Shown in pieces: positions 16,990 through 29,565 of a DNA stretch of 64,000 nucleotides. Location: the NCBI GenBank assembly GCA_943789375.1, contig CALSTX010000019.1:31668-95667 (forward strand). Direction: 5' to 3'. Position 1 is the stretch's first letter; the number at the start of each line of letters is the position of its first letter. The notes under the pieces are model-generated. The model saw only the letters and a list, made by a program, of their open reading frames with translations, was not told the origin of the DNA and searched no databases. The translations under genes were made by a program, and so were the position numbers. Source of the stretch: an uncultured Opitutales bacterium (GTDB lineage: Bacteria; Verrucomicrobiota; Verrucomicrobiia; Opitutales; Seribacteraceae).

Positions 16990-19587
16990 ATGAATATTGA
17001 TCCTGAAAAATTTACTGAGCTTGGACTCTCCGCAATTCGTGAGATGGCAGAGGTAGCCAAGCGTAATGGTCAACAAGAGGTAGAAGTATGGCACCTTATG
17101 TCTGCCTTGACGGCCCAGGAAAATGGAATTGTTCCAGCTTTGCTTGAAGAGGTTGGGGTGGGGACAGCACCCGTTCAGCTTGCCCTTCATCGAGAGCTTA
17201 AGAATTTACCTAAAATTGCCGGTGATGTAAATACTGCCCGGTCCTTTGCCTCCGCTGGTCTAACTGAAGCCGTAGAAAAAGGGCAGGATATCTCAAAGGA
17301 TATGCAGGATGATTATATAAGTACTGAACATCTTTTACTTGGGCTGGTATCCGTTGGAAAACCGGCGACCTTTAAGCAATTTCTGAAAAATTTTGAACTT
17401 ACAGAAAAGAAGTTGACCACAATCCTTCAAAACCTCCGGGGAGGACAAAAAGTAACCACCAAAACACCTGAAAATTCATTTCGTGCTCTTAAAAAATATG
17501 GGATTGATTTGGTCGAACAGGCTAAAGCTGGCAAGCTCGATCCTGTCATTGGCCGCGATTCTGAAATTCGTAGAGTCATTCGTATACTTTCCCGTAAAAC
17601 AAAAAATAACCCAGTTTTGATTGGTGAACCCGGTGTTGGCAAGACCGCGATTGTCGAAGGTTTAGCCCAGCGTATTGTACGAGGAGATGTACCCGAGGGT
17701 TTGAAAGAAAAAACGATTTTTACCTTAGAGATGAGTTCTTTGCTCGCGGGTGCAAAGTTTCGGGGAGAATTTGAAGAACGACTAAAAGCGGTATTGGGCG
17801 AAGTCAGTAAAGCAGATGGAAGAATTGTTCTTTTCATTGATGAGATGCACACAATCGTAGGAGCTGGAAAAGCAGAGGGAGCGATTGATGCCGGTAATAT
17901 GCTTAAGCCCATGTTGGCGAGAGGAGAACTTCATTGTATAGGTGCAACTACACTTAATGAGTACAGACAACACATTGAGAAAGATGCTGCCTTAGAGCGG
18001 CGCTTTCAGACTGTATTGGTCGAACAGCCAAATGTGGAAGATACCATTTCTATTCTTCGTGGACTAAGGGAGCGTTTTGAGATTCATCATGGAGTTAATA
18101 TCAGAGATGAAGCCTTGGTGAATGCTGCGGTTCTCTCCAACCGTTATGTCTCTGATCGCTTCCTGCCCGACAAAGCCATTGATTTGGTTGATGAGGCTTG
18201 TGCGATGATTAGAACTGAGCTTGATAGTATGCCCGCTGAATTGGATGAAATCTGTCGCCGGGTATTACAGCTTGAAATTGAGGAAACTGCACTGAAGCAG
18301 GAAAAAGACACCGCAAGTAAAGAGCGCCTGGAAACTCTTCGTAAAGAGTTGGGTAATACCCGGGACAAGATGGAAACGATCAAGCGGCAGTGGGAAAATG
18401 AGCGCAAGGGTATCGACGATGTACGAGTTTTACGGGAGCAGATAGAATCAACCCGGGCAGAGATGGAAAGAGCTGAACGGGCATATGATTTAAATCTTGT
18501 GGCGGAATTAAAGCATGGAAAACTTCCCATTCTTGAAACTGAACTAGAAGCCTTGGAGAAAGCAGAAAAAAAAGATGACTCCATTTTGAAGGAAGAAGTT
18601 ACGGCTGAAGAGATCGCGGATATTGTAGCCCGCTGGACTGGTGTACCGGTAACCAAATTAATCGAGGGGGAACGCGAAAAGATTCTTCGTCTCCAAAGTA
18701 TTCTACATGAAAGAGTGATTGGGCAGGAGGAGGCAGTGGATGCTGTTGCCGAAGCAATCATGAGGGCAAGGGCAGGGATCAAAGACCCAAATCGGCCTAT
18801 TGGCTCCTTTCTATTTCTCGGTCCCACAGGTGTCGGGAAAACCGAGCTTGCTAAGACCCTTGCCGAAAGTCTTTTTGATAGTGAGAATAATGTAGTTCGT
18901 ATAGACATGTCCGAATACATGGAAAAGCACTCTGTTGCCCGCTTGATTGGTGCTCCTCCCGGGTATGTTGGGTATGAAGAAGGTGGCCAGCTTACTGAAG
19001 CGGTTAGACGAAAACCATATTCCGTAATTCTCTTTGATGAGATTGAAAAAGCTCACCCTGATGTGTTCAATGTCCTGCTTCAATTGATGGACGACGGGCG
19101 GCTCACCGATTCTCAAGGCCGCACCGTCGATTTTAAAAATGTTGTCGTTATCATGACCTCCAATGTGGGGAGTCGCTATTTACAGGATCACTTACTTGAT
19201 AATCAAATTCCTGAGTCCGCACGTGAATCGGTAATGGCTGAATTGAGAGATCATTTCCGTCCAGAATTTCTTAACCGAATTGATGATGTCGTACTCTTTA
19301 AACCCCTCACACTCCAAGAAATTACAGATATTGTTGAACTCTTGCTCTCCGGACTGAACAAACGCCTTGTGGATCGAAAAGTAACCGTTCAGTTTACCGA
19401 TGCCGCTAAGAAGTGGATCGGAGAAAAAGGATACGATCCGACCTATGGTGCCCGTCCGTTAAAAAGGTTTTTACAGAAGCAGGTCGAGACCCAACTCGCC
19501 CGGGCATTGGTTGCAGGTGAGGTAGAGGAGGGGAGTGAAGTTTCCTTCTCCGTAAAGGACGATCAATTGGTGATGAAAGTGACTTAG
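16990..19587 (+). CDS. clpB: ATP-dependent disaggregase ClpB
   Basis: ClpB is a hexameric AAA+ chaperone that threads aggregated proteins through its pore together with DnaK. The 865-residue length is standard. It has an N-terminal Clp domain (1-145), a first AAA+ module with Walker A GEPGVGKT at 212-219, a charged middle coiled coil (about 410-525) with the Arg/Glu/Lys-rich pattern typical of ClpB, and a second AAA+ module with Walker A GPTGVGKT near 611. The Clp tail motif [13 protein letters not shown] is present. It stands alone. I see no clear heat-shock promoter upstream, only the palindrome noted separately. Confidence 0.97.
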   Translation: MNIDPEKFTELGLSAIREMAEVAKRNGQQEVEVWHLMSALTAQENGIVPALLEEVGVGTAPVQLALHRELKNLPKIAGDVNTARSFASAGLTEAVEKGQDISKDMQDDYISTEHLLLGLVSVGKPATFKQFLKNFELTEKKLTTILQNLRGGQKVTTKTPENSFRALKKYGIDLVEQAKAGKLDPVIGRDSEIRRVIRILSRKTKNNPVLIGEPGVGKTAIVEGLAQRIVRGDVPEGLKEKTIFTLEMSSLLAGAKFRGEFEERLKAVLGEVSKADGRIVLFIDEMHTIVGAGKAEGAIDAGNMLKPMLARGELHCIGATTLNEYRQHIEKDAALERRFQTVLVEQPNVEDTISILRGLRERFEIHHGVNIRDEALVNAAVLSNRYVSDRFLPDKAIDLVDEACAMIRTELDSMPAELDEICRRVLQLEIEETALKQEKDTASKERLETLRKELGNTRDKMETIKRQWENERKGIDDVRVLREQIESTRAEMERAERAYDLNLVAELKHGKLPILETELEALEKAEKKDDSILKEEVTAEEIADIVARWTGVPVTKLIEGEREKILRLQSILHERVIGQEEAVDAVAEAIMRARAGIKDPNRPIGSFLFLGPTGVGKTELAKTLAESLFDSENNVVRIDMSEYMEKHSVARLIGAPPGYVGYEEGGQLTEAVRRKPYSVILFDEIEKAHPDVFNVLLQLMDDGRLTDSQGRTVDFKNVVVIMTSNVGSRYLQDHLLDNQIPESARESVMAELRDHFRPEFLNRIDDVVLFKPLTLQEITDIVELLLSGLNKRLVDRKVTVQFTDAAKKWIGEKGYDPTYGARPLKRFLQKQVETQLARALVAGEVEEGSEVSFSVKDDQLVMKVT

Positions 19588-19823
19588 ATCCAACTAATAT
19601 ACGAGTGGGGGGTAGAAATGACTGCAGATATTCACCCTGTAAGGTAAGTCGGGAAAGAGCTTGTCCGCGTAGGATTTATGCTAACCAGCTGTCATCCGTT
19701 TGATATGCGTGGAAATATTTAATGTAAGTTATATGCTTTTTTATGGCTTCGTTATGTTCGGGCAAAGCCTGACAACTGAAATGAAGAAAACTGAATCAGG
19801 GAGTTAAGTTAAATTTGAAAACT

Positions 19824-21218
19824 CTACCGGATCAGGTCACTGACTGATTTTTCAATTACCCGTTTATTGATAAAAGAGAATAGAAACCCATAAACCCCTA
19901 GTAAAATGATGCTCTCTATTGAAAAGCCTGTGGGCAGGGTGAGGTTCATCCTCGAAGCTTGCTCCAAAAGAAAATACTTGGAGGTATATCCCAAGATAAA
20001 GGAACCGGTGAGAACCCAGGAAAAGAGGCGCAAAAAACGGGAAAAGAAAATTTGACTGATCTGTTTTCTTGAAAAGCCAAGCAAGAGCAGGTTGTGGGCA
20101 TGCTCGGTTACCCGGGCTATAACTAAACGGTAACTTGTAGCGAAGGTGGTAATGGATAAGAGGGACAGCAGTGCCCCAATACCACCCATGCCTGATAAAA
20201 TTCCCTTCAGTATTTTTTTTACTAGATCCTGTTCTGGGAATTCACGATTTAATTCATACCCACTTTCTTCGATGAAGGTAAGCAAGGCAGAAGATGGAGA
20301 ATCTATGACTTCCACTATTATACGGGATGGATGAATAATTTTATCATCCGTTTTAAAGACAGACATAGCCGGTGCCCGATCTGCTGGATGTCCGAGAGGG
20401 GAAATTTCCCAATTGTTGAAAGCCGGCTTCTGGCTTAATTCTATCAATTCTTCCCGCGAGCGGGGTGGACCATCAATGCTTTCATTTTTCCACAGAAAGA
20501 AAAAGTCTCCGGCGTTGGGTTGCCCAAATTTTTGATTTGCCCAGGTAAGAAAGCTTTCGGGTACGAGCACGCTGTTGATTCTCTTGCTGAACGCCACAAA
20601 TCTACCATCTAGGGTGTCTTTTCGGTTCTTTCCGATGAAGACCTCGATGGGCATACCCGATGCGGCTTCTTGGGAAAGGGTGGGATATTCTACTCGTGAT
20701 GGAGCCAAGCCGAAATTCCAAAGGTCGAGATAAAACTTGGGAACCATGATTGGAACAAAACTTGAATTTTCATCCCAACTCCATGATTTAGGGATAAAAT
20801 CAAGAAATTCATCGGGAATGGATTCAAAGAATAAATCTGCTTTGGCAGCTGACCCCATCCCTACTTTTCCCGTGGGCCAGATGTAGACAGTTACAGGAAA
20901 TTGATTCCGCAGGAAACCACCAATTCGTTTAACTCCTTCGAGGCTACGGATGGTCTCTAGTTCAGCAGGAGAAAAGGACTCATCCTTTTTACCCAAGTTT
21001 ACCAAGGCACCTCCTTCCACTTTCTTATTGAGAGTGAAATAATTCTTGGTGCCCTCATTTTGTTCCAAGTAATCTGTTGCGTCTTGAAAAAATTGCAGGG
21101 CAAGTAAAAGCATGGTGGTGCCAAAAAGGCAACCTATTGAGGCAATGGCGAGTTCACGTTTTGGCCCTCCACCCTCTAGGCAGGATTTAAGTATGGAGTG
21201 ATTCGGAAGCGACTTCAC
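19824..21218 (-). CDS. FtsX/MacB-like ABC transporter permease
   Basis: This 464-residue membrane protein has one transmembrane helix near residues 24-44, a large extracytoplasmic domain (about 45-330), then three more helices (about 340-460). That is the layout of FtsX/LolE/MacB permeases. It starts with GTG, which overlaps the stop of the ATPase gene by four bases (GTGA), so the pair is translationally coupled. Such pairs move lipoproteins, cell-wall-hydrolase signals or small molecules; the substrate is unknown. Its C-terminus lies convergent to clpB with a 236-base spacer in which I see no convincing terminator. Confidence 0.78.
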   Translation of the reverse strand: MKSLPNHSILKSCLEGGGPKRELAIASIGCLFGTTMLLLALQFFQDATDYLEQNEGTKNYFTLNKKVEGGALVNLGKKDESFSPAELETIRSLEGVKRIGGFLRNQFPVTVYIWPTGKVGMGSAAKADLFFESIPDEFLDFIPKSWSWDENSSFVPIMVPKFYLDLWNFGLAPSRVEYPTLSQEAASGMPIEVFIGKNRKDTLDGRFVAFSKRINSVLVPESFLTWANQKFGQPNAGDFFFLWKNESIDGPPRSREELIELSQKPAFNNWEISPLGHPADRAPAMSVFKTDDKIIHPSRIIVEVIDSPSSALLTFIEESGYELNREFPEQDLVKKILKGILSGMGGIGALLSLLSITTFATSYRLVIARVTEHAHNLLLLGFSRKQISQIFFSRFLRLFSWVLTGSFILGYTSKYFLLEQASRMNLTLPTGFSIESIILLGVYGFLFSFINKRVIEKSVSDLIR

Positions 21219-21850
21219 AGGGAATATTGATGGTCAAAGGAGAGCGCAGGGGCGGAACCGAGAGAGGAAAGAATCAAGCCAGCTTCCTGTTGTTCGACGA
21301 CTTCTTTGATCAGTTCACTGGCAAGGTTCTGATTGCTCTCATCCAAATGACTGAAAGGCTCGTCTAAAAGCAGGAGACGAAAGGGTTTGCGAAGAGCTCG
21401 TATGATGGCGATACGCTGGCGTTGCCCATGAGAAAGGGTTGAAACTGGTTGCTGGAGGTGGGGTTCCAACCCCAATCTATTCACCATTTCTTCGACAGAT
21501 GGAGCGGATGGATTAATGTCGGGAATGAGCTCGAGATTTTCATGGGCGGACAGGTGAGGAAATAAGCGAAGGTCTTGAAAAACTAGGGAAATCGACCTTC
21601 TTCTCCATTGCTCCCACTGCACGAAAGTAAATTGCTTTACAGGTTGCCCCTCGATTAAAAGTTGTCCGGTATAGTCTTGCCGAAGCCCGTAGATCAAATG
21701 TAGGAGGGTGGACTTCCCCATACCAGACTGGGCCGAGATTAAAATTTTGGACTGGGGCTCGATACGAAGGTGAAGATTCCAAATTTCCGAAGTCTTAATG
21801 ATTTTATCCGGTAATGGGTTGGGTACCACTTTATTCAATTCAATCAACAT
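21215..21850 (-). CDS. ABC transporter ATP-binding protein (LolD/MacB-type)
   Basis: The 211-residue ATPase has Walker A SGMGKST, signature LSHGQRQR, Walker B LLLLDEP and a downstream His-loop region that looks short. The last residues are SLGSAPALSFDHQYSL, so the usual switch His sequence is not obvious. The N-terminus is typical of small exporters that pair with FtsX-like permeases. The start codon shares one base with the stop of the amidohydrolase gene (TGATG), and the stop overlaps the permease start. All three genes are therefore probably one operon. Confidence 0.88.
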   Translation of the reverse strand: MLIELNKVVPNPLPDKIIKTSEIWNLHLRIEPQSKILISAQSGMGKSTLLHLIYGLRQDYTGQLLIEGQPVKQFTFVQWEQWRRRSISLVFQDLRLFPHLSAHENLELIPDINPSAPSVEEMVNRLGLEPHLQQPVSTLSHGQRQRIAIIRALRKPFRLLLLDEPFSHLDESNQNLASELIKEVVEQQEAGLILSSLGSAPALSFDHQYSL

Positions 21851-22725
21851 CAGAGGAGAGAGAGGAAATTAGTTCCGAATATGGCCGTTCTTTCCACCTC
21901 GGTCAAATTAGCTTCTTTTGAAATTAAATTTTGGAAGGACTTAAAATCCGGTACTTTTTGCGTGGCCGGGAAAATTCGCAAAGGATAATCCGTACCCCAT
22001 AGAATCTTTTCCATGCCAACGGTTTCAATCAGTTTCCGGTAGATACTTGGATCGTAGAGAAGGGGGCAAGCTGCGAGGTCGTAGTAAACATTTTTCAAAT
22101 CCGGGCGAATTTTTGGGTTTAATTCATAAAACGGAAAAAGTCCTCCCGCATGGGCCAAGATAATCTTAAGTGCAGGAAGTTGGCGGGCAAGCCAGAGAAA
22201 TTCTTCGAGTGGCGTTTGGACTCGGCCTGGGTAATCATGCCCCACAGGTTCGGTAACATGAAAGGTAACAGGCCAGCCTTGATCACAGGCAAATTGCATG
22301 CAATTCATCCAGTTATCATTTCGGATGGAGGAACCTTGCAACCATGGGTGACATTCACCGATACCGAGAAAGCCAAGATCCTTACTTCTTTTGAGACTTT
22401 CGATTGGGTTTTGAATCCCCGGGTGCAAACTTACAAATCCAATAAACCGGTCCGGGTCCCGAGATATCCATTGGCTGGTCCATTCATTTTGCAGTGCACA
22501 GGTTTCTGGGTTTTCCCAGTACCAACCTAGTAGAACCGCACGGTCAACCATAGCATTATCCATATCCGCAATCATCTTTTCCCGCGTGGACCATCCCTGT
22601 AGACTTTTTTTATTTTTCGGGCATACCAACTCCTGCCAGTGTGGTTCTTTGTGTACAAGAGCAAAAGATCTAGGATCTTTTAGAACCTCTTCAGAATATC
22701 CGTGCGTATGAGAGTCGACGATCAC
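21850..22725 (-). CDS. Amidohydrolase family protein (Amidohydro_2)
   Basis: This 291-residue TIM-barrel hydrolase starts with GTG. It has an HxH metal site at residues 6-8 (DSHTHG), a middle His in TFHVTEP, a further His in LAHAGG and the final catalytic Asp in WGTDYP. These match the Amidohydro_2 family, which includes decarboxylases and lactone or amide hydrolases. The substrate is not predictable. It is the first gene of a tight unit with the ABC ATPase and permease, which hints that the transported molecule and the hydrolysed one are related. Confidence 0.8.
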   Translation of the reverse strand: MIVDSHTHGYSEEVLKDPRSFALVHKEPHWQELVCPKNKKSLQGWSTREKMIADMDNAMVDRAVLLGWYWENPETCALQNEWTSQWISRDPDRFIGFVSLHPGIQNPIESLKRSKDLGFLGIGECHPWLQGSSIRNDNWMNCMQFACDQGWPVTFHVTEPVGHDYPGRVQTPLEEFLWLARQLPALKIILAHAGGLFPFYELNPKIRPDLKNVYYDLAACPLLYDPSIYRKLIETVGMEKILWGTDYPLRIFPATQKVPDFKSFQNLISKEANLTEVERTAIFGTNFLSLL

Positions 22726-22807
22726 AGTATCTTATCATGTCGAATTTTAATCGTCTGGGCAAAGCACAAAATTTCCTCGCGCCGGCAAGGAGTTTGAGAC
22801 CAACTAT

Positions 22808-24530
<1,723 letters not shown>

Positions 24531-24636
24531 TTACTTTTTAGGTACTCTTATTAATTTAGCTAATTGACACCGCTTATAGTAGTAACTTAACCATGATTTG
24601 TCCTCGTGTTTTGTTTGGGGAAGAAAAAGAATTAGA

Positions 24637-24642
24637 TATAAT
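24637..24642 (+). promoter_or_regulatory. Possible -10 element before sdhC
   Basis: A perfect TATAAT lies 14 bases before the sdhC ATG in the spacer after pyrG. A TTGACA occurs at 24564-24569, but it is too far away to be its -35 partner. If used, the -10 would give a very short leader. Confidence 0.25.
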
Positions 24643-24656
24643 AATCCAACACCACT

Positions 24657-25388
24657 ATGTTTAGTAGCTCTTTAGGAAAAAAATACCTCATGGCCCTCAC
24701 AGGCATTGTACTCATAGGCTTCGTATTTGTGCACATGGCCGGAAATCTCCAAGTTTTGCTTGGCCAAGACAAGATCAATGCCTATGCCCATGCCTTGCAG
24801 TCCCTTCCCATGCCCATACTTTGGGGATCCCGTTTATTTTTGCTTGTATGTGTAATTTTACACGCCTGGACTGCGATTGTACTCATTCGAGAGAATCGGG
24901 CCGCTCGCCCCCAAGGTAATGATGTGGAAGTTACCAAGCGGGCTGGTTTGTCTTCTCTTAAGATGGGGTTGTCTGGAACTATTCTGCTGTTCTTTATTGT
25001 TTTTCATCTTCTCCACTTCACCATTCGTACCGTTTATCCCGAGTATAATGACATGATGACGACTGTCGGGGCACCAGAGGGCGAGGAAGTGCACGATGTT
25101 TACACCATGGTACTTGCTGGTTTCCAACATATTTGGGTTTCTGTTTTTTACATCGTCGCAATGTTTTTATTGTGCGGTCATCTAAGCCATGGATTCAGTA
25201 GTGTTTTCCAGTCCTTAGGCATCCGTTCTGATTCTTGGCGTGTTAAAATTGAACTCGGTGCCAAAGCTTATGCCTGGGTGATTTTCTTGGGCTTTTCGAT
25301 CATCCCGATATTAGTGTTAGGACAAAAACTTGATTTTATTTCTTTTTTTGAACCATCCTTATTTTCCGATTCCTTAGCGGTGCGTTAG
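24657..25388 (+). CDS. sdhC: Succinate dehydrogenase cytochrome b subunit
   Basis: This 243-residue membrane anchor has about five transmembrane helices and conserved histidines (FVHMAGN near residue 26, FHLLHF near 120, QHIW near 160) that can bind two hemes b. It is the single-subunit B-type anchor found in Bacteroidetes, Epsilonproteobacteria and Verrucomicrobia, which passes electrons to menaquinone or a similar quinone. It starts the sdhCAB operon, followed by sdhA after 24 bases. Confidence 0.93.
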   Translation: MFSSSLGKKYLMALTGIVLIGFVFVHMAGNLQVLLGQDKINAYAHALQSLPMPILWGSRLFLLVCVILHAWTAIVLIRENRAARPQGNDVEVTKRAGLSSLKMGLSGTILLFFIVFHLLHFTIRTVYPEYNDMMTTVGAPEGEEVHDVYTMVLAGFQHIWVSVFYIVAMFLLCGHLSHGFSSVFQSLGIRSDSWRVKIELGAKAYAWVIFLGFSIIPILVLGQKLDFISFFEPSLFSDSLAVR

Positions 25389-25412
25389 GGACCCATTCAC
25401 AAAATAATCATT

Positions 25413-27329
25413 ATGAATCTCGATTCCAAAATCCCCGAAGGCCCACTTTCTGATAAGTGGGACAATCATCGTTTCTCTTCCAAATTGGTCAACCCGGCGA
25501 ATAAGCGAAAATATCGAGTGATTGTTGTTGGTTCTGGGTTGGCAGGTGGTTCGGCGGCTGCCACCCTCGCCGAACTTGGTTATAATGTGGACTGTTTTTG
25601 TTACCAAGATTCACCTCGTCGGGCACACTCAATTGCTGCACAGGGTGGAATCAATGGGGCGAAAAACTACCAAAATGATGGAGACAGTATCCATCGCCTT
25701 TTCTACGACACGGTCAAAGGTGGAGATTTTCGTTCCCGTGAAGCCAATGTTTATCGTTTAGCTCAGGTAAGCACCAACATTATTGACCAGTGCGTTGCTC
25801 AAGGTGTTCCATTTGCCAGGGAATATGGTGGCTTGCTTGCCAATCGTTCTTTTGGCGGTGCTCAAGTTAGTCGAACTTTTTATGCCCGGGGTCAAACTGG
25901 TCAGCAATTACTTTTAGGAGCTTACAGTGCTCTTAGTCGTCAAATTTCCACGGGCCAAGTAAAAATGCACACGCGTCACGAAATGCTCGATCTTGTGGTT
26001 GTAGATGGCCACGCCAAAGGGATCATTACCCGGAACTTGGCAACGGGTGAAACCAAAGCGTGGACGGCAGATGCGGTTCTTCTTTGCACCGGTGGGTATG
26101 GAAATGTCTATTATCTCTCAACCAATGCGATCGGTTGTAATGTAACCGCGACTTATCGTGCTTACCGCAGAGGTGCTGGTTTTGCCAACCCATGTTTCAC
26201 TCAAATTCACCCCACCTGCATTCCGGTTGCTGGTGATCACCAGTCCAAGCTCACCTTGATGTCAGAGTCCCTGCGTAATGATGGAAGGGTATGGGTCCCT
26301 AAGAAGGCTGAGGATTGTGGCAAGAACCCAAATGATATACCCGAAGCAGACCGCGATTATTATTTAGAAAGAAAATACCCAAGCTTCGGAAACCTCGCTC
26401 CTCGTGATATTTCTAGTCGTTCTGCTAAAGAAGCCTGCGATGAAGGCCGTGGTGTAGGTCCGGGCGGTCGAGGGGTGTACCTTGACTTTGCTGATGCAAT
26501 CTCTCGACTTGGGGAAAGTGTAATTCGAGAGCGTTATGGTAATCTCTTTCAAATGTATGAAAGAATTACGGGTGAAAATGCGTACCAACGCCCTATGAGG
26601 ATTTATCCCGCAATCCATTACACCATGGGTGGCCTCTGGGTTGACTATAACCTCATGACCACGATTCCTGGTTGCTTTGCTTTGGGGGAAGCGAATTTTT
26701 CTGATCATGGCGCCAATCGTTTGGGTGCGAGTGCATTGATGCAAGGCTTGAGTGACGGATACTTTGTGGCCCCTTACACCATTGGCAATTATTTAGCGAA
26801 TTCCGGAGCAGGTACGATTAGCCCTGACTCTCCAGAAGTAAAAGAAGTGATGGAATCTGTTCGTGAACGCGTGGATCAACTTACCTCCTCCAACGGCAAC
26901 CGTTCCGCTCGCTCTTACCACAAGCAGCTTGGGCAAATCATGTGGGAATATGCGGGGATGGCCCGTAATGCTCCTGGTTTAGAAAAAGCAATTGGAGAAA
27001 TCCAAGAACTTCGTGACGACTTTAACAAAAACCTTTTAGTTCCAGGAACAGGTAGCAATTTAAATGCTGAGCTCGAACGGGCTGGGCGGGTTCGTGACTT
27101 TATTGATTTTGGAGAATTGCTCTGCCGCGATGCATTGGAGAGAAAAGAATCTTGTGGTGGGCACTTCCGGGAGGAGTATCAAACAGAAGATGGAGAAGCC
27201 ACCCGGGATGATGAGAACTTTGCCCACGCTGCGGTGTGGGAATACAAGGGAGAAGGTAAAACTCCGGCTCGCCATAAGGAAGAATTAAAGTACGATAACG
27301 TAAAACTTGCAGTTCGTAGTTACAAATAA
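25413..27329 (+). CDS. sdhA: Succinate dehydrogenase flavoprotein subunit
   Basis: SdhA oxidises succinate to fumarate in the TCA cycle. The 638-residue protein has the FAD-binding [10 protein letters not shown] near residue 39, and the His of [11 protein letters not shown] that carries covalent FAD. It also has the substrate segment HPTC, and C-terminal catalytic and substrate-binding residues in the region around MGGLWVDYN and GLGASAL-type sequence. The order sdhC-sdhA-sdhB and the B-type anchor belong together. The start ATG is 24 bases after sdhC. Confidence 0.96.
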   Translation: MNLDSKIPEGPLSDKWDNHRFSSKLVNPANKRKYRVIVVGSGLAGGSAAATLAELGYNVDCFCYQDSPRRAHSIAAQGGINGAKNYQNDGDSIHRLFYDTVKGGDFRSREANVYRLAQVSTNIIDQCVAQGVPFAREYGGLLANRSFGGAQVSRTFYARGQTGQQLLLGAYSALSRQISTGQVKMHTRHEMLDLVVVDGHAKGIITRNLATGETKAWTADAVLLCTGGYGNVYYLSTNAIGCNVTATYRAYRRGAGFANPCFTQIHPTCIPVAGDHQSKLTLMSESLRNDGRVWVPKKAEDCGKNPNDIPEADRDYYLERKYPSFGNLAPRDISSRSAKEACDEGRGVGPGGRGVYLDFADAISRLGESVIRERYGNLFQMYERITGENAYQRPMRIYPAIHYTMGGLWVDYNLMTTIPGCFALGEANFSDHGANRLGASALMQGLSDGYFVAPYTIGNYLANSGAGTISPDSPEVKEVMESVRERVDQLTSSNGNRSARSYHKQLGQIMWEYAGMARNAPGLEKAIGEIQELRDDFNKNLLVPGTGSNLNAELERAGRVRDFIDFGELLCRDALERKESCGGHFREEYQTEDGEATRDDENFAHAAVWEYKGEGKTPARHKEELKYDNVKLAVRSYK

Positions 27330-27338
27330 GGAAATTTT

Positions 27339-28091
27339 ATGAAATTAATTCTTAGGGTCTGGAGACAAGATGGTGCTGAAGACGAGGGTCGTTTTGAGAC
27401 CCACCAACTAGACGGAGTCTCTGAAGACTCCTCATTTTTGGAAATGCTCGATCAATTGAACGAGCAATTATTGGAAGAGGGTACGGAGCCTATTCTCTTC
27501 GATCATGATTGCCGGGAGGGAATCTGTGGAACTTGTTCGCTTACCATAAACGGTTTGGCCCATGGCCCCGAGGACTCCACAACGACCTGCCAGTTACACA
27601 TGAGGAAATTCAGTGATGGGGAAACTGTCACCATTGAGCCTTTCCGTGCCCGTGCCTTTCCCATCGTTCGGGATTTGGTGGTGGATCGTTCCGCTTTTGA
27701 CCGCATCACGCAAGCTGGTGGATACATTACCGTTCGCACCGGAAGTGCGCCTGACGGAAATGCAATACCTGTGCCCAAAGATGACTCAGATAAAGCCATG
27801 GACGCAGCCGCCTGTATTGGTTGTGGTGCCTGTGTGGCATCTTGCAAAAATGCATCGGCCATGCTCTTTACATCTGCGAAAGCCGGGCACTTAAATCTTC
27901 TTCCTCAGGGTAAAGCGGAAAAAGATAAGAGAGTGCTGGCCATGGTTGAGGAAATGGACAACTCTGGCTTCGGTAATTGTCGAAACTATGGAGAATGTTC
28001 CGCTGCCTGCCCCAAAGACATTTCTTTGGACTACATTGCAAAACTTAATCGCGATCACGCCGCCGCAAAGGTCCGCAAGATTTTTACGTAA
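27339..28091 (+). CDS. sdhB: Succinate dehydrogenase iron-sulfur subunit
   Basis: SdhB carries electrons from the flavin to the membrane anchor. The 250-residue protein has a plant-type 2Fe-2S motif (CREGICGTC, about residues 52-60, with a later Cys in TTCQLH). It also has a 4Fe-4S motif [11 protein letters not shown] near 165 and a third set [12 protein letters not shown] near 215, for the 3Fe-4S/4Fe-4S clusters. It follows sdhA after nine bases and closes the operon. Confidence 0.96.
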   Translation: MKLILRVWRQDGAEDEGRFETHQLDGVSEDSSFLEMLDQLNEQLLEEGTEPILFDHDCREGICGTCSLTINGLAHGPEDSTTTCQLHMRKFSDGETVTIEPFRARAFPIVRDLVVDRSAFDRITQAGGYITVRTGSAPDGNAIPVPKDDSDKAMDAAACIGCGACVASCKNASAMLFTSAKAGHLNLLPQGKAEKDKRVLAMVEEMDNSGFGNCRNYGECSAACPKDISLDYIAKLNRDHAAAKVRKIFT

Positions 28092-28106
28092 TCCTTCTTT
28101 GTCCAG

Positions 28107-28126
28107 GCAACCTTAAATATGGTTGC
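28107..28126. terminator. Weak hairpin between sdhB and argH
   Basis: Arms GCAACC and GGTTGC close an 8-base loop 15 bases after the sdhB stop. No T run follows, so any termination would be weak. argH may be read through from sdh. Confidence 0.25.
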
Positions 28127-28158
28127 GACAATTCCTATCCTTTGGATGATGTTTTTTT

Positions 28159-29565
28159 ATGTCTAAGGAAAAAAAGCAGGTAACTTGGGGTGGTCGGTTC
28201 TCAGAACAGCCAGACGCTTTAATGCAAGTATTTGGTGAGTCCGTATCCTTTGATATGCGTTTGGCTCCCTATGACTTAAAGGGAAGTTTAGGGCATGCCT
28301 CGATGCTCGCTCATGTTGGATTGCTTACCAAGGAAGAGTACAATGCTATCGAGAAAGGAATTCATGAGTTATTCGAGGAAATCAAAAAGGATTCCTTTTC
28401 CTGGAAGCTGGAACTCGAAGATGTGCACATGAACCTTGAGCAGGCATTGCGAGCGAAGACTGAAGCCGCTGACAAGCTCCACACTGGTAGAAGTCGAAAT
28501 GATCAGGTGGCCACAGACATGCGGTTGTTCTTTAAAGATGCCTGCTTGCAGGTAAAGACCGGACTTGAGGGTGTTATGTTATCTATGCTTGATTTGGCTA
28601 AACGCTATGCTTCGTTGCCGATTCCTGGATACACTCACTTACAGCGTGCTCAACCCGTTACGGTGGGTCATCATTTACTTGCTTACATTGAGGGATTCGG
28701 GCGAGACCACGAACGCTTTTCCCATGTCGCTGATCATGCAAATGTTTGCCCCCTTGGATCGGGTGCCATCGCTGGTTCAACTTTACCTCTGGACCGGGAG
28801 TTTGCGGCTAAGGCATTGGGCTTTGTTGATGAGGATGGCAACCCAAGGATTACACCAAATGGGATGGATGCGGTTGCGGACCGTGATCTTTTTATTGAGT
28901 TTGCCAGTGCCTGCTCCACTTCTGCGCTTCATTTGTCCCGGTTAGCAGAAGATCTAATTCTTTGGAATTCAACTGAATTTGGCTTTGTGGAATTGCCGGA
29001 TTCTTTTACCACAGGTTCCTCTTTAATGCCCCAGAAAAAAAACCCAGACTCTTTTGAGCTGATACGTGGGAAAACGGGAAGAATTATTGGAAACCTAACC
29101 AACCTGATGGTAACTATTAAAGGCTTACCTTTAACCTATAACCGAGACCTTCAGGAGGATAAGCCCCCGGTTTTTGACTCCCTTGATCAGCTAAGTCAGT
29201 GTCTGGCAGTTGCCTCTGGTTGTATTGCATCCGCAAATTTCAAGGAAGACAAGTGCCGGGCTGCTGCTTCTGACCCGTTACTACTGGCAACGGATTTAGC
29301 GGATTATCTTGTGGAAGCAGGAGTTGCTTTTCGGCAAGCTCATCATGTGGTCGGCTCTTTGGTTGCCTTGAGTGAAGAAAAAAAAGTATCCCTCCCTGAC
29401 TTATCCGATGATGATGTTTTGGGTATTTGTGATAAACTCAAAGATGATTGGCGTGAGGTGTTTGATTTAGACCGGGCTTTTGCCAAGCGTGAAAAGCCAG
29501 GTATGCCCGGTCCCAACCAGATTGCATCAAGGATTCAGTTTTGGGAAAACATCCTGCAGGCTTAG
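28159..29565 (+). CDS. argH: Argininosuccinate lyase
   Basis: ArgH splits argininosuccinate into arginine and fumarate. The 468-residue length is standard. Signature elements are present: WGGRF near the start, [10 protein letters not shown] near residue 110, TVGHH near 170, and the family signature [11 protein letters not shown] near 290. The adjoining sdh operon shares fumarate as a metabolite, but no regulatory link is shown. Its 3' end overlaps the TTG start of the next gene by 25 bases in another frame. Confidence 0.97.
   Translation: MSKEKKQVTWGGRFSEQPDALMQVFGESVSFDMRLAPYDLKGSLGHASMLAHVGLLTKEEYNAIEKGIHELFEEIKKDSFSWKLELEDVHMNLEQALRAKTEAADKLHTGRSRNDQVATDMRLFFKDACLQVKTGLEGVMLSMLDLAKRYASLPIPGYTHLQRAQPVTVGHHLLAYIEGFGRDHERFSHVADHANVCPLGSGAIAGSTLPLDREFAAKALGFVDEDGNPRITPNGMDAVADRDLFIEFASACSTSALHLSRLAEDLILWNSTEFGFVELPDSFTTGSSLMPQKKNPDSFELIRGKTGRIIGNLTNLMVTIKGLPLTYNRDLQEDKPPVFDSLDQLSQCLAVASGCIASANFKEDKCRAAASDPLLLATDLADYLVEAGVAFRQAHHVVGSLVALSEEKKVSLPDLSDDDVLGICDKLKDDWREVFDLDRAFAKREKPGMPGPNQIASRIQFWENILQA

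Noticed and set aside
16484..16993. A 169-codon open frame spanning the nth-clpB gap
   Set aside because: It begins inside nth on the opposite strand, runs into the clpB start, has a composition unlike protein and no motif. Another frame in the gap is more protein-like.
19588..19823. Terminator in the clpB / permease convergent gap
   Set aside because: Only a weak 5-bp stem with a long loop was found and no T run; nothing convincing.
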